A DNA stretch of 64,000 nucleotides from Sporofaciens musculi. GTDB taxonomy: Bacteria > Bacillota > Clostridia > Lachnospirales > Lachnospiraceae. Within the stretch, counting starts at the first letter, position 1. Each line of letters opens with the position of its first letter. The stretch lies in the NCBI RefSeq assembly GCF_009830285.1, contig NZ_WUQX01000001.1:4340501-4404500 (forward strand), in the 5' to 3' direction. Position numbers and translations under genes: made by a program. Below are positions 53,647 through 62,485 of the stretch, piece after piece. Under the pieces are notes generated by a model that was not told where the DNA came from, did no database searches, and worked only from the letters and a program-made list of their open reading frames with translations.

Positions 53647-54411
53647 TTACAGAATTGTTTCCAGTATTTCCAGTGATTTAAAGGATTTTCCCAGATATTC
53701 GGCAAGATAATCCGTCACAATCTCCTCTAATTCTTCCATCACTTCCTCCTTTACGACAAAGGTGTAAAGCTTCTCAATAGGGGATGAAACGATGTACTGC
53801 AGGGTATACAGGGTGGAGGGGTGAAGGGGTCTTGCATCCGAAACATGCCCCACCTCCATACATCGGCTGCAAACCAGCCCGCCGCGCTTTACGCTGAACA
53901 TCATGTCCTGCTCCGTGCCTCTGCAGCAGACGCACTCAAACACCTGAGGCCCTTCACCGTTGACCGTCACCGCGCGAAGTTCATAGATTCGACGAATCAG
54001 ACGGTTGGGAATATGTGGGTTTACAAGGGCGCGGCAGGTTTGATACAAAAGCTTTAAAAGCCCCGTCTCATCGTTTGCCTCGCGAGCATAGTACCCCGCC
54101 ATTTCCAGAAAATAGAAACCATAGTACGCCCCCTCCACATCCAGCCGCAACTCCTGAAAATAATTGGAAATAGAGGCCGACATCAATGTATAAGATGTCC
54201 GCCCCTCATATACAGTAAATTCTCCGAAGGAGAAGGGGCTTGTCACCCCCACAAGGGCGCTGTTTGGCTTCCTTGCGCCCCTGGCAAACGCCGATATCTT
54301 CCCCCGCTCTTTCGTCAAAATTACAATCCTTCTGTCGTATTCACCCATGGGTGTCGCCGCAAGCACCATACCTGTCACACTAATCTGATTCACCTGCTGC
54401 CTCACTTTCAT
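53647..54411 (-). CDS. recO: DNA repair protein RecO
   Basis: This 254-residue protein assists RecA loading with RecF and RecR. The N-terminal OB fold (TGMVLAATPMGEYDRRIVIL, KERGKISAFARGARKPNS) is followed by a helical domain and a CxxC zinc finger (CVCCRGTEQDMMF, then CSRCMEVGH, ~165-195). The ATG at 54411 is supported by its overlap with the stop of the upstream small gene (ATGA); an upstream in-frame ATG would extend 19 residues into that gene. It lies between glyS and era, as in many clostridia. Confidence 0.93.
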   Translation of the reverse strand: MKVRQQVNQISVTGMVLAATPMGEYDRRIVILTKERGKISAFARGARKPNSALVGVTSPFSFGEFTVYEGRTSYTLMSASISNYFQELRLDVEGAYYGFYFLEMAGYYAREANDETGLLKLLYQTCRALVNPHIPNRLIRRIYELRAVTVNGEGPQVFECVCCRGTEQDMMFSVKRGGLVCSRCMEVGHVSDARPLHPSTLYTLQYIVSSPIEKLYTFVVKEEVMEELEEIVTDYLAEYLGKSFKSLEILETIL

Positions 54412-54581
54412 TCCTGATTGGACAGCTTTGGCTGTCCTCCTGTCCCATCGGGGCATACATGACGGCATGCTCCCTGGGCATAATTCTCCATCACCTGCCT
54501 GCAGATTGCCATTCCTTTATAATAGAGATAATCCTTAATGTCTCCCGTCTTAAGGAAACGTTTCCAGTATTCTTCCTCCAT
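54408..54581 (-). CDS. YqzL-like small protein
   Basis: This 57-residue frame begins MEEEYWKRFLKTGDIKDYLY, which matches the YqzL pattern (W-x(3)-F-x(3)-G-x(4)-YLxYK) found between era and recO in Firmicutes. The C-terminal part (CRHVCPDGTGGQPKLSNQE) is longer than usual. Its TGA overlaps the recO ATG, so the two are translationally coupled. Its function is unknown. Confidence 0.7.
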   Translation of the reverse strand: MEEEYWKRFLKTGDIKDYLYYKGMAICRQVMENYAQGACRHVCPDGTGGQPKLSNQE

Positions 54582-54649
54582 GCTATCACCTCGTCCTTAG
54601 TATCCTCTATACAGTTACTAAGATTAGGTTGTCCCGCAGGCATATGATT

Positions 54650-55546
54650 TTATTCTTCTTCCCGATATCCAAAATTTTTCATAAGAAAATCGCTGTCCCG
54701 CCAATCCTTCTTAACCTTCACCCAAAGCTTAAGGTTTACCTGCATTTCCAGCATTTTTTCAATCTCAAAACGCGCTGTACTGCCAATCTTTTTCAACATA
54801 TTTCCTTGTTTTCCAATAATGATCCCCTTGTGGGAATCCCGCTCGCAGATAATCGTGGCGTCAATATGCATCACCTTTTTATTAGTCTTCATAGAATCGA
54901 TTGCCACGGCGATTCCATGGGGAATCTCATCCTGCAGGCAATGGAGAGCCTTCTCGCGAATCAGCTCTGCCACAATCTGACGCTCTGGCTGGTCTGTCAC
55001 TGTGTCCTCGTCATAGAACTGCGGTCCGTAAGGAAGGTATTTCATTACCACCTGAATCAGCTCATCTGTGTTATTTCCATTCCTTGCAGACACAGGAACA
55101 ATCTCTGCAAAATCATAGATGTCCTTGTATGCCGCAATGGCCAAAAATACCTCTTCCCGCTTTACGCTGTCAATCTTGTTGATGACCAGCACCACCGGAG
55201 TTTTTACCTTCTTAAGCTGACTGGCAATATGCTGCTCTCCGGCGCCGATAAAGGTAGTTGGCTCCACCAGCCACAGCACCACGTCCACCTCATTGAGAGT
55301 CTTCTTCGCAACATTCACCATGTATTCGCCCAGCTTGTTCTTCGCCTTGTGAATACCTGGCGTATCCACGAACACAATCTGCCCCTCTTCTGTAGTCAGA
55401 ACCGTCTGAATTCGGTTGCGCGTGGTCTGAGGCTTATTGGAGGTGATGGCGATCTTCTGTCCAATCAAGTGGTTCATCAGGGTAGATTTACCTACGTTGG
55501 GACGGCCAATCAAAGTTACAAAACCTGATTTATAGTCATTTTTCAT
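54650..55546 (-). CDS. era: GTPase Era
   Basis: This 298-residue GTPase helps mature 16S rRNA and the 30S subunit. G motifs: G1 GRPNVGKSTLMNHLIGQK (~12-28), G3 VFVDTPGIHKAKN (~60-70), G4 LVINKIDSV (~122). The C-terminal KH domain contains IIIGKQGNMLKKIGSTARFE (~238-258). Full family length. It is in the era-yqzL-recO row on the minus strand. AGGAG precedes the ATG. Confidence 0.97.
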   Translation of the reverse strand: MKNDYKSGFVTLIGRPNVGKSTLMNHLIGQKIAITSNKPQTTRNRIQTVLTTEEGQIVFVDTPGIHKAKNKLGEYMVNVAKKTLNEVDVVLWLVEPTTFIGAGEQHIASQLKKVKTPVVLVINKIDSVKREEVFLAIAAYKDIYDFAEIVPVSARNGNNTDELIQVVMKYLPYGPQFYDEDTVTDQPERQIVAELIREKALHCLQDEIPHGIAVAIDSMKTNKKVMHIDATIICERDSHKGIIIGKQGNMLKKIGSTARFEIEKMLEMQVNLKLWVKVKKDWRDSDFLMKNFGYREEE

Positions 55547-55581
55547 ATTCTCTCCTGTTTCTTTTAAAATTCCTCAAGCAA

Positions 55582-58503
55582 TCAGAAGCCTGTCACCGTC
55601 TGGAACATCTCTTTGTTTTCTTCTATCTTCTCCTCGCTGCCGATTACGCAGAACTGGTCTGCCTCAAGAACAGCTTTTGCCACTTGAGAAAGAGCGCGGA
55701 TATCCTCCTGTCCTGCGTCTAAGATCTGATTCCGTTCTTCTTTAATCATCTCGGCGCTCACCTTATTCATATAGAGGTTCATGGAACGCTCGCCTTTCTG
55801 TGCCGGAGTCATGGGATGATCGATATTGCTCATAGTACCAATAATATATTTCGTCATATCCCGCTCGCTGACGGTAAAATCCTTGAGAAAGTCCACTACC
55901 TTTTCGTAGACCTCCATCGTCCGTTTCAAGTTAGGGTCGCGGTAAGATACAAAATATCCCTCGCCAATCCTGTTAAAATTGCTCATACAGCCATAGGCTC
56001 CGCCTTTCACACGAATATTCTGCCACAGATAGTCGTAGCTTAAGATGACCTTCAAAATCTGCAAAGCCCCTGTATATGCCGCGCCGTAATCGATAAAATT
56101 CCCTGTCCTCGCCACGTACTGTACCTTGGACGCTGTCTTGAAGCCTTCGTTCTTCTTCTCACAGTGAATCACGCAATTTTCTTCCCCTGGCAAAGCATGA
56201 TACAGGTTCTTCTTCATATCCTCGATATACCCTTCGATTCCTGTTAAGCCCTCCCTGGAAGCGGTATAGCTAAGCATCATATTATCCGGTCTGAAAAGCT
56301 TTTCTGCCAGGCTCTTTAAAATCTCTGTCAGGCGTTTCTTCTCCTCATCAAAATGTTCTTCGATATAGGCAATCGTCTGATAGAACTGGATTCCACTGGT
56401 CATATCCTTAAGCTTGGCAGAAGGCGAAGCATAAGATAAGGCGCGAAGGGCTGCCGTAGAATGTCCGGAGGACTGGAAACGCATCAGAAGCCTTGACTTC
56501 ACCATAGCAAGAATCTCCTTAAGCCGCTTGGTATCCGTAAGCTTTGACGTTGTCAATATCTCGCTCATCATAGAAAATACAACCGGAAGCTTTCCATACA
56601 ACGCCTTCCCCTTTATCTCAAACGTGGCTTTAAACGCCTTCTCCTGAATGTTGGTGACATCATTATAAAGCTCCAGGGATGTGCCGATTCCGCCGGTATG
56701 CACATTAATCTCGTTAAATAATTCCCCGTAATCGTAATTCTCTGTGTCAATGATACCGAGCACAGACTGGAGAATTCCCACATAGGGTAGTAGCTCCTCC
56801 CTGATACCGGAAATGTCAAAGAGTACGTCCAGATACCCGATTCCGTTGGTCTCTATCTCATGGAAAATCACCGGAACACCGCCAAGCTTCAATTCTTCGT
56901 TCACAATCGGCTCAATCTCTCTGGAAATATCCTCCCTTTTCAGCACAGGGATTCTCTCTAAGTCCTCCTCCTTCTCTGGTGCAGACTGGTACGCCTCAAG
57001 CTTCTCGGTATTCTTGACCAATTCTTCTACTTCTTCTTTGGTAAGCCCTTCCTTGTACGCCTTAAGCTGCTTATCAAGCTCTGCGTCCATCCTTGCTGTA
57101 CGCCCCTTCTCAGGCTTAACAATCACCACAGCGCCGTGTGGATTGTCAAGGAGATATTTTCGTATCAATGCCTCATAATATCCGGTTCCCACCTGTTTTT
57201 TCAGAAATTCAAACGTCTCCAAAGCCTCCACATGGATAAAAGGCTCATCCTCGTCATAGAGCCAACTGTCCATCATCTGCAGGCCATACATCAAGCCCTT
57301 GGGATAATTGCCGAAATCCGCCTCTCGATAGCGGAACTCATGGTAGTTAAGCCCTGCCTCCAACGCTTTTTTGTCTATTCCCTTCTCTGCCAAATCCGAA
57401 AGTACACTCTCAATCAGGTCTACAAATTCCTGCTTCTGGTCTTCGTTGGCATTCTTGGAGATTACTGAGAAGATAGGCTGGTAAATCCCGTTGTCATAGG
57501 AGCCCATAATATCCTTGCCAATGCCTGCATCCGTAAGCGCTTTCTTAAGAGGCGCGCCCGGCGCAGAAAGCAGGGCATAATCCAAAATCTGGAAAGCAAG
57601 ATACAGCTCCCGGTCCAAGCTGGTGCCAATTACCTTATTATAGGAAAGATAGGTATTATCCTCCTCTGACTCCTCGCTGGCTATGGAATAGGGAATCGTC
57701 TTTTCACACATTTCCCCGAAGGGCTCCTGGAATCGGATTCTGGAATCCACCTCTCTGGCATCGAAATCCCCCAGGTACTCTCTGTCAAGCCAGTTTAATT
57801 TCTCCTCCATATTCATATCTCCGTACAGGTAAATATAACTGTTGGACGGATGATAGTATTTCCTGTGGAAATCAAGAAACTGCTCATAGGTAAGCTCTGG
57901 GATTACCTCCGGATCGCCTCCCGATTCATTTGCATAGGAGGTGTCCGGAAACAGGGTATTTAAGATTACCCGATCTAGCACTCCCTCCGGAGAGGAAAAC
58001 GCCCCCTTCATCTCATTATATACAACACCGTTGTATTCCAGTTTATCCGCAGGAGAATCCAACTTGTAACTCCACCCCTCCTGCCGGAAGATTTCCTCGT
58101 GCTTGTAGATATTCGGATAAAGCACAGCGTCCATGTAGACGTGCATCAAATTCTGAAAATCCTTGTCATTACAGCTTGCCACAGGATACACGGTCTTGTC
58201 CGGATAGGTCATTGCATTCAAAAATGTATTCAGAGAACCCTTCACCAACTCCACGAAGGGATCCTTCGCCGGAAAATTCTTGGAGCCGCACAGGACAGAA
58301 TGTTCCATGATATGGGGAACTCCGGTGCTGTCACTGGGCGGCGTGCGGAAACCAATACTAAATACCTTGTTGTTGTCATCCTTCTCTATTAAAAGAATCC
58401 TGGCCCTGCTTTTTTTGTGACGAAGCAGATACCCCTTTGCCTGGATTCCAATCAAATCTTCTTCCTTCATGATCTCATATGCCTTCAAATCTCTGATACT
58501 CAT
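55582..58503 (-). CDS. M16C metallopeptidase (PreP-like)
   Basis: This 973-residue zinc peptidase degrades peptides. The inverted zinc motif HxxEH is PHIMEHSVLCGSKNFPAKDP (~62-80), and the second Glu ligand is probably in YNEMKGAFSSPEGVLDRVI (~165-185). Two M16 halves joined by a helical linker (AYKEGLTKEEVEELVKNTEK) form the chamber. It is close in length to plant and clostridial PreP proteins. There is no signal peptide, so it is cytoplasmic. AAGGAG precedes the ATG. Confidence 0.94.
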   Translation of the reverse strand: MSIRDLKAYEIMKEEDLIGIQAKGYLLRHKKSRARILLIEKDDNNKVFSIGFRTPPSDSTGVPHIMEHSVLCGSKNFPAKDPFVELVKGSLNTFLNAMTYPDKTVYPVASCNDKDFQNLMHVYMDAVLYPNIYKHEEIFRQEGWSYKLDSPADKLEYNGVVYNEMKGAFSSPEGVLDRVILNTLFPDTSYANESGGDPEVIPELTYEQFLDFHRKYYHPSNSYIYLYGDMNMEEKLNWLDREYLGDFDAREVDSRIRFQEPFGEMCEKTIPYSIASEESEEDNTYLSYNKVIGTSLDRELYLAFQILDYALLSAPGAPLKKALTDAGIGKDIMGSYDNGIYQPIFSVISKNANEDQKQEFVDLIESVLSDLAEKGIDKKALEAGLNYHEFRYREADFGNYPKGLMYGLQMMDSWLYDEDEPFIHVEALETFEFLKKQVGTGYYEALIRKYLLDNPHGAVVIVKPEKGRTARMDAELDKQLKAYKEGLTKEEVEELVKNTEKLEAYQSAPEKEEDLERIPVLKREDISREIEPIVNEELKLGGVPVIFHEIETNGIGYLDVLFDISGIREELLPYVGILQSVLGIIDTENYDYGELFNEINVHTGGIGTSLELYNDVTNIQEKAFKATFEIKGKALYGKLPVVFSMMSEILTTSKLTDTKRLKEILAMVKSRLLMRFQSSGHSTAALRALSYASPSAKLKDMTSGIQFYQTIAYIEEHFDEEKKRLTEILKSLAEKLFRPDNMMLSYTASREGLTGIEGYIEDMKKNLYHALPGEENCVIHCEKKNEGFKTASKVQYVARTGNFIDYGAAYTGALQILKVILSYDYLWQNIRVKGGAYGCMSNFNRIGEGYFVSYRDPNLKRTMEVYEKVVDFLKDFTVSERDMTKYIIGTMSNIDHPMTPAQKGERSMNLYMNKVSAEMIKEERNQILDAGQEDIRALSQVAKAVLEADQFCVIGSEEKIEENKEMFQTVTGF

Positions 58504-58624
58504 CTGCTATACTCCTTCTTCTTTTACTGTTGCTCTGTTTTACAATACATTCTATCCAATTTTTCCCTACTCTACAAGAGAAATCGTAAAAACTTATTTA
58601 ACTAATCAAATGTATTGCTAAAAA

Positions 58625-58670
58625 CACAAGAAATCCCTGAGACTGTTTTACCCCAGGGATTTCATTTTTC
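58625..58670. terminator. terminator after the NhaC-family gene
   Basis: AAATCCCTG (58631-58639) and CAGGGATTT (58654-58662) form a 9-bp stem. The plus strand continues with CATTTTTCC and the minus strand with CTTGTGTTTTTAG. It lies between the NhaC-family and M16C genes and ends the former. Confidence 0.75.
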
Positions 58671-60278
58671 CTATTCTGCTTTCATATTTCTTAAAACAAG
58701 TAAAGTACCCACCATCAATATAATTCCCAGCGGAAGACAGATAAACGCACTTTTGACAAAACCGGCAATGGCGTATGTCACAAATGATACGGCTGCTACT
58801 GTAATTGCATAGGGCAGCTGTGTGGTTACATGGTTCACATGGTTGCACTGAGCGCCTGCCGACGCCATGATTGTTGTGTCAGAAATCGGTGAACAGTGGT
58901 CGCCACAAACTGCACCTGCCATACATGCGGAAATAGAGATAATCATCATAGTCTCATTGGTTCCGGCAAATACGGCTACCACTATTGGAATCAGGATTCC
59001 AAAGGTTCCCCATGACGTTCCCGTGGCAAATGCAAGAAAGCATCCCACCAGGAAAATGATTGCCGGAAGCAGGTTCACAAGACCGCCGGCTGCTGAATCC
59101 ATGATACCCGCAACATACTCCGCCGCGCCAAGGCTGTCCGTCATGGCCTTCAGCGTCCAGGCAAATGTAAGAATCAGAATCGCCGGAACCATCGCCTTGA
59201 AGCCGTCCGGAACACAAGCCATAGACTCACTAAACTTCAATACCTTTCTTACTGCGTAAAATGCAATGGTAACCACAAGTGCAAAGAAGCTTCCAAGCAT
59301 CAGCCCTACGGAAGCATCGCTGCCTGAAAATGCCTCCACAAACCCTGCTCCTTCAAAGAAACCTCCTGTGTAAATCATTCCAATCACACAGCAGATAATC
59401 AGCACAACAATCGGAACCACAAGATCGATTACAGTTCCCTTGCTTTCGTCTACATCCTCCTCGGCATTGGCATAGGGCCTGTCAGGCGTCGTATAGAGAT
59501 CCCCATTTAAAGCATTCTTCTCATGAAGCTTCATGGGGCCATAATCAATATTCAGAACAACGATTGTAACCATCATCACAAGCGTCAGAATAGCATAAAA
59601 GTTGTATGGAATCGCACGAATAAAAATAGAGAAGCCATCCTCACCCTCCACAAATCCCGTAACAGCCGCCGCCCAGGAGGAAATGGGCGCAATAATACAC
59701 ACAGGCGCCGCCGTAGCGTCAATCAAATACGACAGCTTCGCCCTGGAAACATTGTGCTTATCCGTCACCGGACGCATAACGCTTCCCACGGTCAGACAGT
59801 TAAAATAATCGTCGATAAAAATCAGCACACCAAGGAGAATCGTTGCAAGCTGCGCTCCCACTCTGCTCTTGATATGCTCGCTGGCCCATCGTCCAAATGC
59901 AGCAGAGCCTCCCGCCTTGTTCATCAGGCAGACCATGATTCCAAGCACCACCAGGAACACTAAGATTCCCACGTTATAGCTGTCGGACAATACGCCTACA
60001 ATACCATCCTGAAATACATGAGTAATTGTTGTCTCAAAGGTAAATCCAGAATAGAAGATTCCCCCAATCAGGATTCCGACGAACAGGGAGCTGTATACCT
60101 CCTTCGTAATCAATGCCAGAGCAATGGCAACGATAGGCGGTATCAGCGACCAAAATGTTGCGTACATATTCGGCACATACTCCGCAGCTTCGTCTGCCCC
60201 CAATACGGTAACAGAGCCACATGCCAGAATACACAGGAATGTGAACACCCTTAAGAATACCCTTTTCTTTTCTCTCAT
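58671..60278 (-). CDS. NhaC-family transporter, probable lysine transporter
   Basis: This 535-residue membrane protein has 11-13 helices. The first helix (VFLRVFTFLCILACGSVTVL) may be a signal-anchor. Family motifs include IFIDDYFNCLTVGSVMRPVT (~165-185) and FATGTSWGTFGILIPIVVAV (~420-440). NhaC relatives are often annotated as Na+/H+ antiporters, but a lysine riboswitch precedes this gene, and lysine-riboswitch-controlled NhaC members (LysW-like) are predicted lysine transporters. The start at 60278 is chosen for a GAGAGG site; an ATG eight codons upstream has none. Confidence 0.9.
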   Translation of the reverse strand: MREKKRVFLRVFTFLCILACGSVTVLGADEAAEYVPNMYATFWSLIPPIVAIALALITKEVYSSLFVGILIGGIFYSGFTFETTITHVFQDGIVGVLSDSYNVGILVFLVVLGIMVCLMNKAGGSAAFGRWASEHIKSRVGAQLATILLGVLIFIDDYFNCLTVGSVMRPVTDKHNVSRAKLSYLIDATAAPVCIIAPISSWAAAVTGFVEGEDGFSIFIRAIPYNFYAILTLVMMVTIVVLNIDYGPMKLHEKNALNGDLYTTPDRPYANAEEDVDESKGTVIDLVVPIVVLIICCVIGMIYTGGFFEGAGFVEAFSGSDASVGLMLGSFFALVVTIAFYAVRKVLKFSESMACVPDGFKAMVPAILILTFAWTLKAMTDSLGAAEYVAGIMDSAAGGLVNLLPAIIFLVGCFLAFATGTSWGTFGILIPIVVAVFAGTNETMMIISISACMAGAVCGDHCSPISDTTIMASAGAQCNHVNHVTTQLPYAITVAAVSFVTYAIAGFVKSAFICLPLGIILMVGTLLVLRNMKAE

Positions 60279-60340
60279 TGTAAAGATTTCCTCTCTTTCC
60301 ATTCTTATGTTGGTCCATTTTTATCCTAATATCAGGAATT

Positions 60341-60390
60341 AAAAATGCCATGAACAACGCTTTACTCAGAGCTCGCTCATGGCATAATCT
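60341..60390 (-). terminator. riboswitch-controlled terminator before the NhaC-family gene
   Basis: On the minus strand TGCCATGA (60384-60377) pairs with TCATGGCA (60353-60346) across a loop of 23 bases, followed by TTTTTAATT. It lies between the lysine aptamer and the start codon, as in the usual OFF arrangement, where lysine binding favours termination. Confidence 0.75.
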
Positions 60391-60539
60391 ACACAGAAAT
60401 TATTATTGAACCGTTCCATCCACTGATGCTTAATACACATCTATGCCTTAACGGATGAAATCCACCCACCCGAAGGGTATGCGTATACCGATCTGCATGA
60501 AACCGTATATTAATACTTATATCTGGCAATCTTCACAAT

Positions 60540-60730
60540 CTTATACCTATGATAGCGCTCCACTGATGTGACAGTCCGCAGCATCTTCTGACTGCGTCCC
60601 AGGAATGCGGATTGGGAGACCCATGGAATATGCTTCCTTACACTCCTTCGGCGGCATCCCCTTTCCTTCGTGACAGCTTCCCATTCTATCGTCACAAAGT
60701 ACTAATGAAGACCGCGCCTCTACCAAGTTA
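60540..60730 (-). promoter_or_regulatory. lysine riboswitch (L-box)
   Basis: The minus strand carries the conserved lysine-aptamer blocks in order: AGAGGCGCGG, TAGTA, GGGAAGCTGTC, GAAGGAAAGGGGATGCC and GCCGAAGG in the first half, then TGGGTCT, GGACTGTCACATCAGTGG and AGCGCTATC at the 3' end. Outer P1 pairs GGTAG with CTATC. The gene downstream is an NhaC-family transporter. Confidence 0.93.
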
Positions 60731-60747
60731 GTTATTCATATAGTGCA

Positions 60748-60776
60748 TTTATATCACTTTTCGGATGGCTTGTCAA
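60748..60776 (-). promoter_or_regulatory. promoter of the riboswitch-NhaC unit
   Basis: On the minus strand TTGACA (60776-60771) and TATAAA (60753-60748) are 17 bases apart, just upstream of the lysine aptamer. Confidence 0.75.
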
Positions 60777-60801
60777 TAAAAGATTGACTTTTAACGATAT
60801 T

Positions 60802-61653
60802 TTAACGATATTTTTCCACCCCATTTCTTACCAAACTGTCCAGTGTGGAGGTAAATATAATCCCATTATGATTTATCTTCTCAAGATTCATGCTGATATC
60901 TCTGGGCGCCGTCGCAAAAGCCTCCTCGTTTCTCTTAATCCGCCCCGTCTCCCATCCAAGCTCTGAAAACATTGCGAAAACCGTATCGTATGTATTCCTG
61001 TTATTGGATGAACCGAAATTATAGCTTCCGCCTTTCAATTCCCACGCCTTTTCAAGATTACGGATGACTTCATTTACATCAGTAATCCCACGCACGTCAT
61101 TTACAGGATAATACAAATCCTTTGAAGTCTCAAGGCTTAAAATCAGTGTGCGAAAAAAATCTCCATGCTCACACTCCTGTTTCGTTATGGTGTCATACAT
61201 CCATGACAGCCTAAGCAGCACACACTTTGGATTCTCTGCCAAACATACCTCCTCTGCCTTCTTCTTTTCTCTGCCATAGACATTAAGTGGATTTACCTCC
61301 TCATCTTCTCTGTGGGGTCCCGATATCTGGCTTCCAAAATAAATCTGGTCGGAGCTGCAGATGATACATTTAGCGTGAAGTTCTGCCGATGCTGTCGCTA
61401 TGTTCCTGCTTCCGTCTACATTAATCCTCCAAGAACCTTCTGGATCTCTCTCACACATCCCCACATCAGAAACCGCCGCGCTGTGTATGACAAAATTGGG
61501 TTTGAAATCATGGAATACTGCGGATACCTTTTCTCTGTCAGTGATATCCATTTCCTTATGCCCTGGGGTGTAGAGCTCATATTTTTCACTATAGAATTCT
61601 GCAATTCTCCTTCCGAGAAAACCGGAAGCGCCCGTAACTAACAGCTTTTTCAT
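60802..61653 (-). CDS. RmlD-like NAD(P)-dependent sugar reductase
   Basis: This 283-residue short-chain dehydrogenase of the extended type has the nucleotide motif LLVTGASGFLGRRIAEFY (~4-20), DITDREKVSAVF, HSAAVSDVGMCERDP, the catalytic YxxxK in NVYGREKKKAEE (~130-140) and RLSWMYDT. It resembles dTDP-4-dehydrorhamnose reductase (RmlD), but without rml neighbours its sugar substrate cannot be named. AGAGG lies five bases before the ATG. It precedes the NhaC-family unit and follows the defence-like operon. Confidence 0.85.
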   Translation of the reverse strand: MKKLLVTGASGFLGRRIAEFYSEKYELYTPGHKEMDITDREKVSAVFHDFKPNFVIHSAAVSDVGMCERDPEGSWRINVDGSRNIATASAELHAKCIICSSDQIYFGSQISGPHREDEEVNPLNVYGREKKKAEEVCLAENPKCVLLRLSWMYDTITKQECEHGDFFRTLILSLETSKDLYYPVNDVRGITDVNEVIRNLEKAWELKGGSYNFGSSNNRNTYDTVFAMFSELGWETGRIKRNEEAFATAPRDISMNLEKINHNGIIFTSTLDSLVRNGVEKYR

Positions 61654-61719
61654 ATCTTACCTCTTTCTATGAATCTACTGGAAAACCTTGATATCTGGTT
61701 CTTAAGCTTCTTGTCTTAA

Positions 61720-62457
61720 CTATGTAAATTTTTTGTCTAATTGCCGCTTTATATCTTCTCCCAAATCCTCCGCCCGATATCCGTGATAAATGATATCCAT
61801 CTCATTTTGAAAGGCATAGTAATATCCATTTTTCTTCGCATATAATCTTCCTTTAATGTTGATCGCCTTATTCAATAAATCCTGTGCATCTTCATCATGC
61901 AAATCCATCCGACTTCCTATCTTTCCCTTTCCATAGGGATTTTCCCTGTGATATTTATGTTTTTTATCATTTGCATGATACCTGCGAATCCCTAATTCTT
62001 TTCGATAATATTCTATATGTTCATCCTTAGACAGATTCCGCAATTCTACTTCTTTCTCATGAACCGTTCCTTTTATTGTAATTTCTGAAAATATCTGGCC
62101 CGATAAAAGACTGACCAAAAAATTGCCTATTCCCTGCGCGCAAATCAACGATTCTTTCCCGTCAATCTTACAAACCAGTCTATCATCTTCCTGATATGTG
62201 CCCCTATTCGTTAAAATACCAAGCAGTAATGACCTTTCTTCCCTGCCTTTAAATTCCTGTATCAACTGAATTAATTTGTAATCAGGTCCAATATACGTCT
62301 GAGAATCGACTAAACCTGTTCTTATTTTCTTGATATTCGTTATCTCATCCTTTTGTATTCGTTTACAAATATCAAGAAATTGATGCATATATTGTACTGC
62401 AAGCTCTTTTGTAGCAAATGGATACTGAAATGATACATCATTAATTACGGCTATCAT
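61720..62457 (-). CDS. third gene of the DUF262-DUF3696 operon, unknown function
   Basis: This 245-residue protein (MIAVINDVSFQYPFATKELA, YKLIQLIQEFKGREERSLLL, EYYRKELGIRRYHANDKKHK) is not recognised. The ATG at 62457 is chosen because AAAGG lies eight bases upstream. It starts 29 bases after the DUF3696 ATPase stop. The C-terminal part holds a basic, His-rich segment (RRYHANDKKHKYHREN) that may bind nucleic acid. By analogy with other three-gene defence cassettes it may be the effector, but this is inference. Confidence 0.75.
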   Translation of the reverse strand: MIAVINDVSFQYPFATKELAVQYMHQFLDICKRIQKDEITNIKKIRTGLVDSQTYIGPDYKLIQLIQEFKGREERSLLLGILTNRGTYQEDDRLVCKIDGKESLICAQGIGNFLVSLLSGQIFSEITIKGTVHEKEVELRNLSKDEHIEYYRKELGIRRYHANDKKHKYHRENPYGKGKIGSRMDLHDEDAQDLLNKAINIKGRLYAKKNGYYYAFQNEMDIIYHGYRAEDLGEDIKRQLDKKFT

Positions 62458-62485
62458 TCTCATCACCTTTCCAATCCCAGCTTTT

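Noticed and set aside
54629..55528. A 299-codon open frame on the plus strand opposite era
   Set aside because: It is an antisense shadow of era, which has full family motifs; the opposite frame has no recognisable domain or ribosome site.
58671..60278. Annotating the NhaC-family gene simply as a Na+/H+ antiporter
   Set aside because: The lysine riboswitch directly upstream argues for lysine transport.
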